Shown: positions 24,635 through 36,402, counted from the first letter of the stretch. The stretch is DNA of 64,000 bases from Pseudorasbora parva (GCF_024679245.1 NC_090172.1:4617446-4681445); one strand, 5' to 3'. Numbers and translations: made by a program. The notes: generated by a model not told the origin, from the sequence alone.

Positions 24635-26178
24635 AGGTGCCCTAGAATGATTTGAAACAATATGTTAAATTGTTCTCTGATATCTACATAGAGGGTATGT
24701 GGCTTATTTAAGAGATAAAATTGTCCAGATACAGTTTTACAGGTCCATTTACAACCCTTTAAACTGTCCCTAGGATGTAATGCTCTGTTTTTGCCTTATT
24801 TGGAAGAGTCATGAATATTAATGTTTAGCTCTGCTCTGATTGGCTTATTTCAGCAGCTCACAGCAGTTCAGTGAAGCGGCTCGTGAGTCCTGACAGAACA
24901 CAGACCGAATAAATGACACTTTAAGAAGAACATCTCAAATGGTGATTGATAAAATGCAGCTTACTTGTTTATTTGGTGTTTTCAGATCATCCGCGCGCGA
25001 GAAAGAGCTCACGTGCTTCCGGTTGCCAGATTTCAGTAATTAAATCCCCCAGAGCTTTTCTGTGAAAAGAATGCGTATACTATCCGGTGTTTTAAACATG
25101 TCCAATCTGGCAACCATATGCACGCGAGCTCTCTCTCGCGCACGGACGATCTGAAAACACCAATAAACAAGTAATCTGCATTTTATCAATCTCCATTTGA
25201 GATGTTCTGCTTAAAGTGTGTCATTCAGCCTACATTTTAGACTTGTCTTTTTTCGTCAACGATATTGCATGTTTATTTAACGTTAGTCACAATGTAGGCT
25301 AACGTTACGCAGCGACTGTGATGTACTCTGAAAGCATGCAAAAACATTATAGGCCTACTTCAGTTCTCAAAAATATAACTTATATTTTTCCAAAATGAAT
25401 AGCCTTGTCAAATGACTATCGTTTTAACTTGTATGGTGGAAAAGGTGACGTTTGCTAGAAGGATCGAGTGAACGATCTAAGCAAAGTATCTACGGTTGTA
25501 TTTTGTAACACAAAGTAATATTACTCTTTGTCATTAGACACACTATTTAGTTTGGTATGGTACTTGGTGTTTCCTATTGTTACTGTAATCATCTTGCGTT
25601 ATCTAGACAATGCGGTCTCTCTAAGAAACTTTCAATTTAATCAGAAATTGTTAGACAGTCAATAAGTGGATAAATCGCTACTTACTGCTTGCAGGAATAT
25701 AGTTGCCACTTTCTTCAGTTTAAGACGGCGAGCGAAGCTTGCTTGAAATGGGCCGAACAAACGAACGATCTTGAATTAAATTGTTGTGGTATCCGATTAT
25801 AAACATCAACCATGACTGTTGACATTTTTTATCTGTGGGAAGGGTAGACAAGTCTCCTGAACAGCCTGGATCATGACATGTGTCCATGAGAGAAGTTTGT
25901 TTATCTGCAGGCTCGATGATCCGGCTCCGTCAGTTCCGTCTGACAATGAACATGTTTGGACAGATGCAAATGTTGGGGGCGTGCATATAAATGATCCCCA
26001 ACGCTTGCGTCACGGTTGACATTATGTTGAGAAGCACTTTTTTTTTCATGGTGTTTTTGATTTACATAAGAAGTAGGAGGCAAAGGTTTTCGAGACTCAC
26101 AGTAGGTGATGTCCATGTACTGAACTCTTATTATTTCGCCATGGCAAGGTTAATTCAATTTTTCATTCTAGGGCACCT
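24635..26178. mobile_element. TTAA-flanked element (AGGTGCCCTAGAATGA family), copy 1
   Basis: TTAA at 24631-24634 and 26179-26182 flanks ends AGGTGCCCTAGAATGA and its inverse TCATTCTAGGGCACCT (one base differs). The element is 1544 bp and non-coding. Segments at about 24925-24999 and 25140-25215 are inverse copies of one another (GATTGATAAAATGCAG and CTGCATTTTATCAATC), giving an internal fold-back. The second copy, in opposite orientation, is at 56806-58188. Confidence 0.88.
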
Positions 26179-27313
26179 TTAAACATCCTTAAAAACAAGA
26201 TCAGTCTTCTTAGATAGTAACATTCTGTAAACCGTATTGAAGAATTGTCTGAAAAGGATATTTTGTCTTTTCCCAATTTTTAAGCTAAAAACAGACTAAA
26301 TTGTGTTAAATTCACACTTTAAAGAGACCATCCACTCATGAACTCGCCTTCATGTGGTTGCAAACCTCTCTGACTGCCTTTCTTCGGTATCAAACGTTTG
26401 GAATCCAAACATCCTTGGACCCCATTGACTTCCATTCTATGGATGCTGAGACATTTCTCAACATATCTTGTGTTGTTTGACACATGCAAGTCATACACTT
26501 TTGGAATGACTTGAGGGTGAGAAAGAAAAAACTGATTCTTGTTTTACTTTAAATAAGAAAAAAGGTTTTCCAAAGGAGCAAGAAACGTTGCTATGAAACT
26601 TAAGTTACAATAGTCTTTTCTTCCCTATGTATATCCGAGTGACGGGTTCACAAACAAGAACAAATATAGGGCGGGGCTTGATTTTGTCTGTGTGGAATTG
26701 ATTGGACGGTTGTGGTCTGCCATCTTATGTGAGTGACAGGTTGCCCCGCCCTCATCATCAGAGAAGAGATGAGCTGCGAGGAGGGAAAGTTATTTTAATT
26801 CAAGATTACGAGATTACGATTTAAAACAATGATGTGCATGGATAAATTATTTGTATTGTTAGAGTATTCCATAAAATAAAATAAATCATTAATATTGATT
26901 TCATTGTGACAATACGGAGCAGTGTTGGGTGTAATGCATTACTAAGTAATGAATTACTGTAATTTGAGTTCTTTTCCCTAGAAAAGGTAAAGTAAAGGAT
27001 TACTCTTAATCTTTCTTTACTTTAATTATAGTTACCTCTGATGTCATTCCATTAAATACTGTATAGACTATAGAACAATTCCATATAAAACTTTAACATG
27101 TTACGTCTAATGTTACAATGTATGTTTTTAAAGTAACCATCTCCCTTTAAATAGGGAGAATAATAATTTATGCAATTTTATGTTAATAACTGAAAGAATT
27201 AAAAGAGCAGCTATCCTCAATTTATATGGGATTTGGAAAGTAATTAGTAATAATAAGTAATACTTTTTAGTTCAGTAATCTAATTATTCAGAGGAAGACA
27301 TAATTATTAGCTA

Positions 27314-27919
27314 CACTCTAAAAAACGGTGCTATATAGCACTAAAAGTGGTTCTTGGCTTGTAGTCATAGGGGAACCACTTTAGGTGCCAAATAGCACCA
27401 TATCTTTAAAGGTCCTCTATAGGACCTTTGTCAAATGGTGCTATGTAGAACCCATAAGAGGTGCCATATTGCATTTTATTTCTTTCTCAATAATTGTGCT
27501 AAAAGGCATCAACAGTAGTTTTTGGTGTGTAAAGTACATTTAAAGGGGCTTGAAATGTTCTTTGTGAGGCCGTGGTGCTATATAGCACCTTTACCACCCC
27601 AAAGAACCACTGAAGAACCGCTGAAGAACCATACAGGGGCTTAACAGGTTCTGTATACGGTAACAGTGCTATATAGCACCTCAGTCATCCCAGAGAACTG
27701 GTGAAGAACCACTGAAGAACCATACAGGGGCTTAACAGGTTCTGTATACGATAACAGTGCTATATAGCTGCTCAGTCACCCCAAAGAACTGGTGAAGAAC
27801 CGCTGAAGAACCACAGAAGAACCAAGATTTGGTGCTATACAGCACTTAAAGTGGTTCCCCTATGATTACAAGCCAAAGAACCACTTTTAGTGCCAAATAG
27901 CACCGTACTACACCGAGTG
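27314..27919. mobile_element. CACTA-like element with long inverted ends
   Basis: It begins CACTCTAAAAAACGGTGCTA and ends with the inverse pattern TAGCACCGTACTACACCGAGTG (CACTC...GAGTG), flanked by TA. The terminal inverse pairing extends about 90 bp, through GTGGTTCTTGGCTTGTA and its inverse. The middle holds two near-identical blocks of about 90 bp, each with GGGGCTTAACAGGTTCTGTA (27635 and 27728). Non-coding. Confidence 0.75.
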
Positions 27920-28104
27920 TAGTAATGAATTTCCTTTTGATATTGTATAGAATTTTGCTTCTCGTATATATATTTATTTTGTCTTAAGACTGTTTACAAA
28001 TTTTTACAGAAACTTTTTATTTTATTATTTTATTAAATGTTCTGCTGTGTCAAGTGAGGCATATGGCCTGACACTGACTGTGTTCACTTCTCCGTCTGCT
28101 GCAG

Positions 28105-28255
28105 AATCCGAAGAGGAGAGGACGCTGGAGTTTCTCCTGGAGCCTCAGGACGTGTCTAAAGTCGTCGGGGAGAGCGTGCTGCTCCCCTGTGTGGTGACGG
28201 GATATCCCACAGCCTCCGTCTCATGGATGCACAAAGACCAGCTCATTGAGGACAG
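28105..28255 (+). CDS. neo1: Neogenin exon encoding the first half of Ig domain 3
   Basis: This 151-bp exon (phase 1 in, phase 2 out) encodes about 50 residues: a linker rich in Glu, then Ig strands A to C'. Counting from the split Glu codon, the first disulfide cysteine is residue 29 (LLPCVVTG) and the core Trp is residue 41 (VSWMHKD). The acceptor follows CTTCTCCGTCTGCTGCAG and the donor is AG|GTAGGG. In-frame reading past the donor stops immediately at TAG, as expected for intron. The split last codon AG joins C at 48181 to give Ser. The partner half-domain lies 19.9 kb downstream, so this domain is assembled across the largest complete intron in the window. Confidence 0.9.
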
Positions 28256-28336
28256 GTAGGGATTTAAATCTCTTTTTCCGTCATCAAACAGCATTTTTGT
28301 CTTCACAAACCTCTGGGGTGGATGGATACACTGCTA

Positions 28337-28601
28337 CACTGTCAGAAAAAAGGTACAGTGCGGTCACTGGGGCTGTACCCTAAGGTACAAAACCTGTATG
28401 AATTTCTTTCTTCAGCTAAACACAAGGGAAGATATTTTGAAGAATGTCAGTAACCAAACAGTTAACTGGAGCCATTGACTTCTTTTTAAGGGATTAATAT
28501 GTACCATTTAGGGGTTATTAAGGTACACAGAGGTACCTTTTCACTTTTGTACCTTAGGGTACCGTCGCAGTGACAGTACTGCATCTTTTTTTCTGAGAGT
28601 G
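28337..28601. mobile_element. Short CACTA-like element with nested fragment
   Basis: Starts CACTGTCAGAAAAAAGGTAC and ends TTTTTTTCTGAGAGTG, inverse with mismatches, flanked by TA. GGGGCTGTACCCTAAGGTAC and the inverse GTACCTTAGGGTACCG pair further in. A fragment at about 28400-28497, with TTCTTTCTTCAGCTAAACAC and CCATTGACTTCTTTT, interrupts it and resembles a piece of the GGGTTAGTTCACCC family interior. Confidence 0.65.
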
Positions 28602-29185
28602 TATTAATAGATCCGGAGTCCTGCGCTCTAAATCCGACCGTGATTTCCACTAACAGGTCATTGATTCCTCAGTGTGACGAACATGAGCTTTGAGTCCCGC
28701 TGTGGCAGCAGTGTCCACTTTTAGGGATGGCTCTCTGTGTACGTCCGCTGTACTGCTGGCATACAGCCCCGTCCCAGCTGCCCGAGTAAATAATTAGAGG
28801 GACGGCGCCCGCCTGAGAGGTGTAAATGCCAGTCAAGACTGCAAGCGTCTGCACCACACACACACACACACACACAAAACTCTCACACCTCTCTCATGAG
28901 AAACACTGCCAGGCTGTTCACAGATTAGACCCGGGAAGCCACTTTTTCATGCTTCATTCTCATCAGCTGCTGGGTGTCCGAAGGGCACGTGTGATCCAGG
29001 GATTGTCGTCAGTCGTTGATCTCAACACTGCGTACTAACAAAAAAGATCTTGAAACCAGCAGGGTTTCCACAGCCATGGTAAACCTGGAAATAATAATAT
29101 ATGGGAATCTTAAAATTGCCCAGAAAAGTCTGTAAAATGTATTTAAATAAAGATGCACTGATTTTAATATTCATTAAAAATATAC

Positions 29186-29440
29186 CGAGCCCTGCACATA
29201 ACATGCAAGAAAAAAAGGTAAATTGTTCAAACGATTTACTATTTCGTCCCCCGATTTATAAATGGTGTGCACGTTTTACTATTTCGTTCCCTTGATTTAT
29301 GAATCGTGTGCACGATTTAGCAAATCAAGGGAATTAATTAGTTAAACATGCACACGATTTATAAATCAGGGGACGAAATAGTAAATTGTGCGCACAATTT
29401 AGCCTACTAGTTTTTTACTGCATGTCATGTACGGGGCTCT
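29186..29440. mobile_element. Inverted-repeat element, about 255 bp
   Basis: Left end CGAGCCCTGCACATAACATG is matched in inverse by the right end, whose inverse reads AGAGCCCCGTACATGACATG. The interior has three versions of TTTACTATTTCG(T)CCC..GATTTATAAAT, one inverted, giving a partially foldable structure. Non-coding; flanks not resolved. Confidence 0.6.
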
Positions 29441-29505
29441 GTAAAAATAAAACACTAAAAGCTAAAATCATTTGTTTTGAAGTGAATTTGGGTGCTGTAC
29501 ATTAA

Positions 29506-29854
29506 AGCTGCAGTCTATACGTTTTGCCTCTTTGTCGCCATCTCTGTTTGAAGCCTGTAATTGCAGTTATTTGTTGAATTATCATCTTCATGTGGGCCTT
29601 GCAGCATCCTCACGTGCGATGGGCTACTAGCCGGACTCCTCCTTTATGTATACAGATGTTAGATAATGACGCAAAGACATGTTTGAATTTATCGCGGAAA
29701 GGTACCAGTACCACTCAAATTATAACACATAATTACAAGCTTATCGTTGTGAATCAGGCTATGGTAAGGAGACCGTTTTAAAGAGGTTGGTTATGTACTT
29801 GCTCAACAATTGATTTTGGAATTTCTAACCAAAAAAAAAGTTACAGACTGCATC
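29506..29854. mobile_element. TTAA-flanked element (AGCTGCAGTCTATA family)
   Basis: TTAA at 29502-29505 and 29855-29858. Left end AGCTGCAGTCTATACGTTTT; inverse of the right end reads GATGCAGTCTGTAACTTTTT. 349 bp, non-coding. Confidence 0.7.
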
Positions 29855-29902
29855 TTAAATTTATATGAGATTTTGAAAGATCACATTTAAAAGTGGTATT
29901 AA

Positions 29903-30993
29903 ATGGTTAGTTCACCCTGTAATGAATGTTCGTGGGGGTGTGAAGGAAGAAGACGGGGTCGGCTTTGACTGGGACTCGCTCTCTTTATTCAGTCTTGTTC
30001 AAAAACAAATAACCGTCACACATATGTGTGTGTGTGTGCAAAACTCAGTTTCTCCACGATATGGATCGCTCCTTCTCTTTTTAACTTTCTTTCTCAGTTT
30101 CTCTGCTGTGCACGCGAAGTCCCAGTCCAGGTCTCTCTCTCCCTCTCTCTGTACTGCTGGGGTTTAAATGCTGTCTCTCCATGCCAATTACTGCAAACAG
30201 ACACAGGTGTTAGTGATCTGCACTTGACCTACTTACTCACTGCTCGGCTCCGCCTCCTCTCTCCCGCTACAGACCTCGCGAAACCACGCCCCTCCTGCCA
30301 CACACCCAAAAAATGAAAACTCTGTCATTAATTACTCGCCCTCACTTCGCTCCAAACCCGTAAGACTTCAAAACACACGTAAAGGTATTTTCAAACCCGA
30401 GACCATTTTTTTGTTTATTTATTTTCGAACATGAGAGAAATAAAAATACAATAATGTTCAGACATTTTTAAAAGAAATAAGTAAAGATGACATAAAAAAA
30501 ATAAGTTCATTCTATCTCATGAACGAAAAAGGAGTAGGAAGAAGTAAAACTTATATACTCCTACCCCTTTAATTCTTTTCTTTCTTTAAATAACATACAT
30601 ATGCCTACGCCTACTCATACACATATACACATCTACACATCTACACATATACATACGCATGTACACATTTGTACACATTTGAAACCTGTCCCTCCACCAA
30701 CACTTTAAACGTTCAAAACGTTCATAAAAACATAATCTACATGAATCAAGTGATTTAAATCCAATCGCTTTATATGATGAACAGATTTAATTGGTCAACT
30801 GCGCATCAAACGTGCTTGAGACGTGAGAAGAGAACCAATAAAGTTTTAATTACATGGCCTTTCAATGGGGGAACAGAAATCTCTGGTTTCAATAAAAATA
30901 TCTTAATTTGTGTTTCAGTGATGAGTGAAAGTCTTGTGTTTGGAACAACATTAAATTAGGACAGAAAATATACATTTTGAAGTGAACTATCCT
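29903..30993. mobile_element. TTAA-flanked element (GGTTAGTTCACCC type) with insertions
   Basis: TTAA at 29899-29902 and 30994-30997. The left end has GGTTAGTTCACCC; the right end has the inverse-related GTGAACTATCCT. Host sequence (AAAAATGAAAACTCTGTCAT, CTCGCCCTCACTTCG, CCCGTAAGACTTC) resumes at 30308 after the solo LTR. A further AT-rich insertion probably occupies about 30380-30760. Confidence 0.65.
29918..30302. mobile_element. Probable solo LTR with 5-bp duplication
   Basis: The insertion starts TGTAATGAATGTTCGTGGGG and ends CTCCTGCCACA, giving TG...CA termini. CACCC at 29913-29917 recurs at 30303-30307. Removing 29918-30307 restores the GTTCACCC-AAAAAATGAAAA junction expected for the host element. 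Length 385 bp and no coding frame fit a solo LTR left by recombination. The left end resembles the fragment at 39157. Confidence 0.6.
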
Positions 30994-31054
30994 TTAAATT
31001 ATTCAGGCCTTTAAATATTAAGATTAAGTGATTGGTTGATAATGTTAAAGTTAA

Positions 31055-31735
31055 AGGTGAACTATGTAGTATTTTTGCTGTAAAATATCCAAAAACCACT
31101 AGGCCAGTGTTATATATTTTGTTCAGTTGAGTACTTACAATATCCCAGATGTTTCCAACTATTTGTAAATTGTGAGAAAATTGCTATTTTAACTAAGGAC
31201 AGGGACGTTTCAGCATTGCATTTGACGGAGTTGCCTGTCAATTGCGTCATATCTGCGTTACCCTCGGTTTCGGCTTTTATTTGGCAGGAGCGCTTTACTC
31301 TTAGCAGTGTGAACAAGTGAACGCACGGAGTAAAGTCATAACATCGTTTTGAACACACTTGAATGTATCTAATATGATAAACAGAGCTCCATTACCTCAA
31401 AATCATAACCGGAAGAACGGATCTGTGCAGGCGCTCGGCGAATGTGTCCCGTCCCGTCATAATAAAAGTCCCGGTATTCGCGAGGCGGGTATTTGTTTAA
31501 CAATCGCTCCAGCAGCTGTGCTCAGCTCCACAACACTCGGTCCTGCTCTGCTTTAGACTACAGTAATGTTAATAACCGCATGCATGAACATGATTTCTGC
31601 CCGAGTCCTATTTTCCACCGGCTGTGATGAGAAGACCACATCTCCCAAGATGCTGCGCTCACACTTTGCGTCATCAAACTACGATTTGTTTTGAATAGGC
31701 GCCCTCCAGTGGACGGAAAGCTGCATAGTGCACCT
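31055..31735. mobile_element. TTAA-flanked element (AGGTGAACTATG family), intact copy
   Basis: TTAA at 31051-31054 and 31736-31739; ends AGGTGAACTATGTAG and the inverse of AGGTGCACTATGCAG. About 681 bp, non-coding. A near-identical copy lacking the left end is at 35362-36029. Open frames on both strands are conserved between the copies only because the copies are so similar. Confidence 0.85.
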
Positions 31736-31995
31736 TTAATCTACATTTTTAAATATGGAAAATGGGCATGCACAATTAAATGACTGGAAAAATCAAAGGA
31801 AAACCAAATGGTGTTGATTATAAACTAGATTTGTGAGTGGTGCTTTCCATGCTTTGCAAAAAAAAAAAAAAAAAAGAAAGAAGTCCACTTTCTATGATAT
31901 TCTTTTGCCTAGACATGAGATGTTCCTCCTTCAATGCATCTGGTACTTTTATTGTTCAGATTGCTTAGAAAAATATCACACCTCTCCTTTTCTAT

Positions 31996-32158
31996 AGCAC
32001 AAAAAGTGCAGACCGAGTACAAAGTAATGTTCTTAGTTTAGTGGTTTGCTCAAATCCCTAACCGTTAACATGAGCATTTTTTATAGTGTTGCTTTCCTTA
32101 GTAAACACCACTAATAATTGCCTTCTAGTAAGTTTGTCATAACAATAATTACCACGTT
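31996..32158. repeat. Inverted repeat arm A (partner 36885-37045)
   Basis: CTATAGCACAAAAAGTGCAG, then AGTACAAAGTAATGTTCTTA and AACCGTTAACATGAGCATTT are reverse-complement matches to 36885-37045. The match continues through the GTAAGTTTGTCATAACAATAATTACCAC region. Confidence 0.8.
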
Positions 32159-33467
32159 GGCTTGAAAGGAAGTATCCCCAGAGTTGCCATCTTCACAAGA
32201 TGTCTTCATACTATGGGCTAGTGGAACAAGGGCTGGGGTAATTTTAACACCGAATGCATTCTCAAACTTATACGACTGAAAAGTATGTTTTTGCTCTTGA
32301 AAATTAAAAAGTCCCTTTGAGATTAGACAGGGTTGGACTGTCAGTGAGTAATTGGGAATGTTGAATGGAAGAGCATCGGGGAATATTTGTAAAAACGTTC
32401 GTATTATCAGACGAGGCATTCAAGGCCCTTCTTGACACTTCATCTGAGTTTATGAAAATGCTTTGCGTGCAGCTCACCGCCTATAGGGATTAACCGCGGT
32501 AAACTGGAGAGGCAGAACAAGAGAGAGCAGAGAGATGAAAGGGTACAGTGAGAGTGACTGTTGATTGCCTCATATTGGGGTCCGTATTAAGTGTGACTTC
32601 AATCCTCCGACTCTTAAGACACCATTTAAACGTTGTACAAAACGTCCCTTTGATCATACTGCACAATATGCATCTCCAAAGATTTATTTAGTGCAGAAGC
32701 ATTCAGTTTATATTGTGTGCATTAATATTTTGTGATGTAAATGGGGCTACACATAATACTGAACAATTTATTCAAGCCTTTTGTATAGTGTACCTTATGA
32801 ATTGATTGTCCTGATGGAAAAACAAAAAACAAATAATTGAAGGTACATTTGGTTTCCAAAGTCATCTTTTTTTCTGCTCTAAGAAAAAGAAAAAAGTTGT
32901 ATTTTTATTTATTTAAATAATTTGTTACTCATTTTCATGGATCACAAGATGTTAAAAGCCATAACATTATCATATTTTCTGTAAAAAGTGTCTTATATAG
33001 CTGAAATTCAGAGTGTATTTTTTTCCGTCATGTATCATTGTGTAATCAAAATATATTTTATGTTGGTAAAATTTCATTTATTTTATTTATAAAAGCCCTA
33101 AATCATAATTTTCCTAATTCTACAACCTTTAAGTTGTTTAAAAATAGCTTCTATCTTATAAAAATGTGTCCATAAATTGTGAGTCAACTCTGTTACCGTG
33201 CCATATTTTGCCTTTAATTTGGGGGATTATCTCCCACAACTATGTGAGACAGGAAATGATGTCACTCTTCCTCACAGATAATATCTGAAGCTCTGAACGG
33301 TGTGTGTGCTTGCTCTCAGAACATATTAGAATCTTAAGAGTTATTTTGTAAACGTCAAAATTATTACCCCAATATCAAAAGGAAACCAGAATTTATCTCT
33401 GATCACACAGTGGGCTGTTTTAAAGTCTTTTAATCATTATCTTATCAATTATGCTACATTTAGTAGA

Positions 33468-33700
33468 GTTTTTGGCTGATAAAAGTTTAAAATTGTAAAT
33501 CCTCTAACCAAGGTACAGTAACAGTGTTGAATGTATCAGAATTGACAAAAAATACTAAAAAGAAAAAAAAATCCATTAAAAAAGTAAACAAGTAACGTGT
33601 TTGGCCAAAAACACTGAATTATCCAAATTTGATGTTTTCAATGAGATACTGGAAAGATTGTTTTTCTTAACTTTTTGAAATGCAAAATGTATCTCCAATG
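33468..33700. repeat. Dispersed repeat, copy 2 (partner at 16243)
   Basis: Direct-orientation match to 16243-16455 (AAAGTTTAAAATTGTAAATC, ACCAAGGTACAGTAAC, CAAAATGTATCTCCAATGAT). No termini or coding content identified. Confidence 0.65.
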
Positions 33701-34309
33701 ATGCCATAATTCTTTGGGATAGGGCAGCTGGTCCATCGATCCCTGAGGCGTTGTTATCCACACCAGCTCAGTGAAAAACCACTGATCAACCAACTAGCCA
33801 TTCATCCTGTCCCCTTGTTCCCCTTCACTCGATTCTCTGGAACCCCATTTAAAATCCAATTTGGGGTTGATCATTGTCTGACACTCTCCCGATCTATAAA
33901 GGTTGGGTGAAATGATTGCAGGATGGCCATTGGCGGAGTTGCTTATCAATGTTAATGGCCTATAATTCCTGCAGCCTTTTGTTCAGGATATGTATTAACA
34001 AGATTAAATGCTGTTTTCAGCTCATGCTCTCCCGATATCAAATTTATGCTTTTTGTAATAGAATCTGGCCGTGTAATGTTCAGCCAGAGAGAGAGGAAAA
34101 AGTACACTTTTAAAAACAGTATTTATTACAGAAATTATATGCATTAAAAGATTATACTTAAAGGTGCTGTATGTAAGTTTTTCACTCTACTCAAGGCAGA
34201 GGCTATTTGCACTAAGAGGTTAAGCCTGCCTGGTTTAAATGAAAATGATTAACAGTTTGTATGAAATTTAGAAAAGTATTCAAAAACGAATCAAATGTAA
34301 TTACTTTAA

Positions 34310-34857
34310 AGGGGTGGTAAAACCCATTCTTTCGAAGGCTTGATTGTGTTTGTGGGGTGCACTGTAACATGTTAATGCTTTGTTTATTTTTTATAAAATG
34401 GCACTATTTTTCATACATTTTACCTTTATTGTACACTGCTCTGTCTCTCCTTGTAAAAATGGTCTGATAGTTTCCTGGTTCTATGAAGTCAGTCCCTCTG
34501 CAATGGGCTCTGATTGGTTAGCTTACCCAGTGTGCTGTGATTGGCTAACCACCTAGCACACTCCAGCCAACTCTTCTCCACAGCAATAAAAAATGGCCTC
34601 GCCGCTTATTTAATATTCTCGAAAGGAGGGGTTTATGTAAATATTAAACCCGCTGATGCCAGCAAATCTGGAGGAAAAGGCTGTAGTTCCCTACCAGCCG
34701 TTTGCTGTAGTCCTTAGAAATGGATTTATTTAAAAGCAAATATCTCCCTTTGCTTTAAACTTTGAGCGCAGTAACTTTGCAGATGTTGTTTATGCTCAAA
34801 CAGCAGCATTACACACTGGCTAAAGTTAGAAAAGTGGAATCGTGTTTTACCACCCCT
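34310..34857. mobile_element. TTAA-flanked element (AGGGGTGGTAAAAC family), copy 2
   Basis: TTAA at 34306-34309 and 34858-34861; ends AGGGGTGGTAAAACCCATTC and the inverse of AGGGGTGGTAAAACACGATT. This 548-bp copy is uninterrupted and serves as the reference for the longer copy 1, from which it is inverted. It sits in older sequence containing ATTACATTTTACATTTTAAA. Confidence 0.87.
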
Positions 34858-34934
34858 TTAATAAAGTATTTGAAATAGTTACATTACATTTTACATTTTA
34901 AATAGGGGCACTTGTAATCTGTAACCTATTACAT

Positions 34935-35361
34935 TTCCAAAGTAACCTACCCAAAATGGCTCATGTCACACCTCTATTCATCTCTGCATTGGGTTCCACT
35001 CGCTGCCCGGATCAAATTCAAAGCTCTGACTCTTGCTTATGGATCTTCCACAAGCTCAGCACCCGCATACTTCAACTCACTCCTACGAGTCTACAGCCCC
35101 ACCACAAGCCTTCGCTCCGCTAATGAGGCGTGTGGTACCATCACAGAGAGGCATGAAATCCCTCTCCAGGACTTTTTCTTTCATTGTTCCTGGTTGGTGG
35201 AACGATCTTCCGTCCTCCATACGCACGACTCACTCGAATCACTCGCTTCATTCAAAAGACAGGTAAAAACTCATCTCTTCCACGAGCACTTAATCTTACA
35301 TAAAATTAAAAAAAAAAACTAAACTCTTCCTCCAATACTTTTTTTTTCTTCCCTTCTTTTG
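34935..35361 (+). pseudogene. L2/CR1-like LINE, C-terminal ORF2 remnant
   Basis: Translation gives SLHWVPLAARIKFKALTLAY and SAPAYFNSLLRVYSP, then PGWWNDLPSSIRT in a second frame, then SLASFKRQVKTHLF back in the first frame. This order (LHW.P...RI.FK, APAY, PGWWNDLP, FK..LKTHLF) is the conserved tail after the reverse transcriptase domain of fish L2/CR1-clade LINEs. Two frame changes show it is dead. The reverse transcriptase itself is absent, so this is a 5'-truncated insertion. Its 3' end resumes at 36034 after a MITE insertion. Confidence 0.85.
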
Positions 35362-36029
35362 GTATTTTTGCAGTGAAATATCCAAAAACCACTAGGCCAG
35401 TGTTATATATTTTGCTCAGTTGAGTACTTACAGTATCCCAGATGTTTCCAACTATTTGTAAATTGTGAGAAAATTGCTATTTTAACTAAGGACAGGGACG
35501 TTTCAGCATTGCATTTGAGGGAGTCGCCTGTCAATTGCGTCATATCTGCCCTACCCTCGGTTTCGGCTTTTATTTGGCAGGAGCGCTTTACTCTTAGCAG
35601 TGTGAACAAGTGAACGCACGGAGTAACGTCATAACATCGTTTTAAACACACTTAAATGTATCTAATATGATAAACAGAGCTGCATTACCTCAAAATCATA
35701 ACCGGAAGAGCGGATCTGTGCAGGCGCCCGGCGACTGTGTCCCGTCCCGTCATAATAAAAGTCCCGGTATTCGCGAGCCGTGTGTTTGTTTAACAATCGC
35801 TCCAGCAGCCGTGCTCAGCTCCACAACACTCGGTCCTGCTCTGCTTTAGACTACAGTAATGTTAATAACCGCATGCATGAACATGATTTCTGCCCGAGTC
35901 CTATTTTCCACCGGCTGTGAGGTGAAGACCACATGTCCCAAGATGCTGCGCTCACACTTTGCGTCATCAAACTACGCATTTGTTTTGAATAGACGCCCTC
36001 CAGTGGATGGAAAGTTGCATAGTGCACCT
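35362..36029. mobile_element. TTAA-family element inserted in the LINE, left end missing
   Basis: The sequence from GTATTTTTGCAGTGAAATAT to AGTTGCATAGTGCACCT matches 31071-31735 closely. The right TTAA is at 36030-36033, but the first 15 or so bases with the left terminal repeat are absent. LINE sequence lies on both sides. Confidence 0.82.
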
Positions 36030-36033
36030 TTAA

Positions 36034-36152
36034 GGGCAACTTTTTTGCGTTTCTTTGCCTCTTCTTGACAGATCGCTTCATGTACTCCTGAGTTGTAAGT
36101 CGCTTTGAATAGAAGTGTCTGCTAAATGCATAAATGTAAATGTAAAAAAATA
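36034..36152 (+). mobile_element. 3' tail of the interrupted LINE
   Basis: GAGTTGTAAGTCGCTTTGAA, AGTGTCTGCTAAATGCATAA and a short ATGTAAA repeat are the characteristic 3' end of fish L2-like LINEs and their SINE partners. Confidence 0.8.
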
Positions 36153-36246
36153 TATATATATATATTGTTGAAAATCTTTTGTCAAATTGTTTGTAATAAA
36201 TAGATAGGGGAATACTAAGAAGGTTGATGTCGAACTGTTAAAAAAA

Positions 36247-36402
<156 letters not shown>

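Larger units (their letters stand above)
22332..28104 (+). other. neo1: neo1 intron between the Ig2 and Ig3 exons (5773 bp)
   Basis: GT donor at 22332 and AG acceptor at 28103-28104, phase 1. It holds a TTAA element with two levels of nesting (22381-23620), another TTAA element (24635-26178) and a CACTA-like element (27314-27919). In 23625-24630 and 26183-26920 I see only AT-rich sequence, including a poly(A) run at 23899-23918. The segment 26921-27310 starts AGTGTTGGGTGTAATGCATT and looks like a degraded dispersed repeat. Confidence 0.9.

Noticed and set aside
31110..31358. An 82-codon - strand frame conserved at 35403-35651
   Set aside because: The conservation is explained by two copies of one TTAA element; there is no known domain, and both frames lie fully inside the element.
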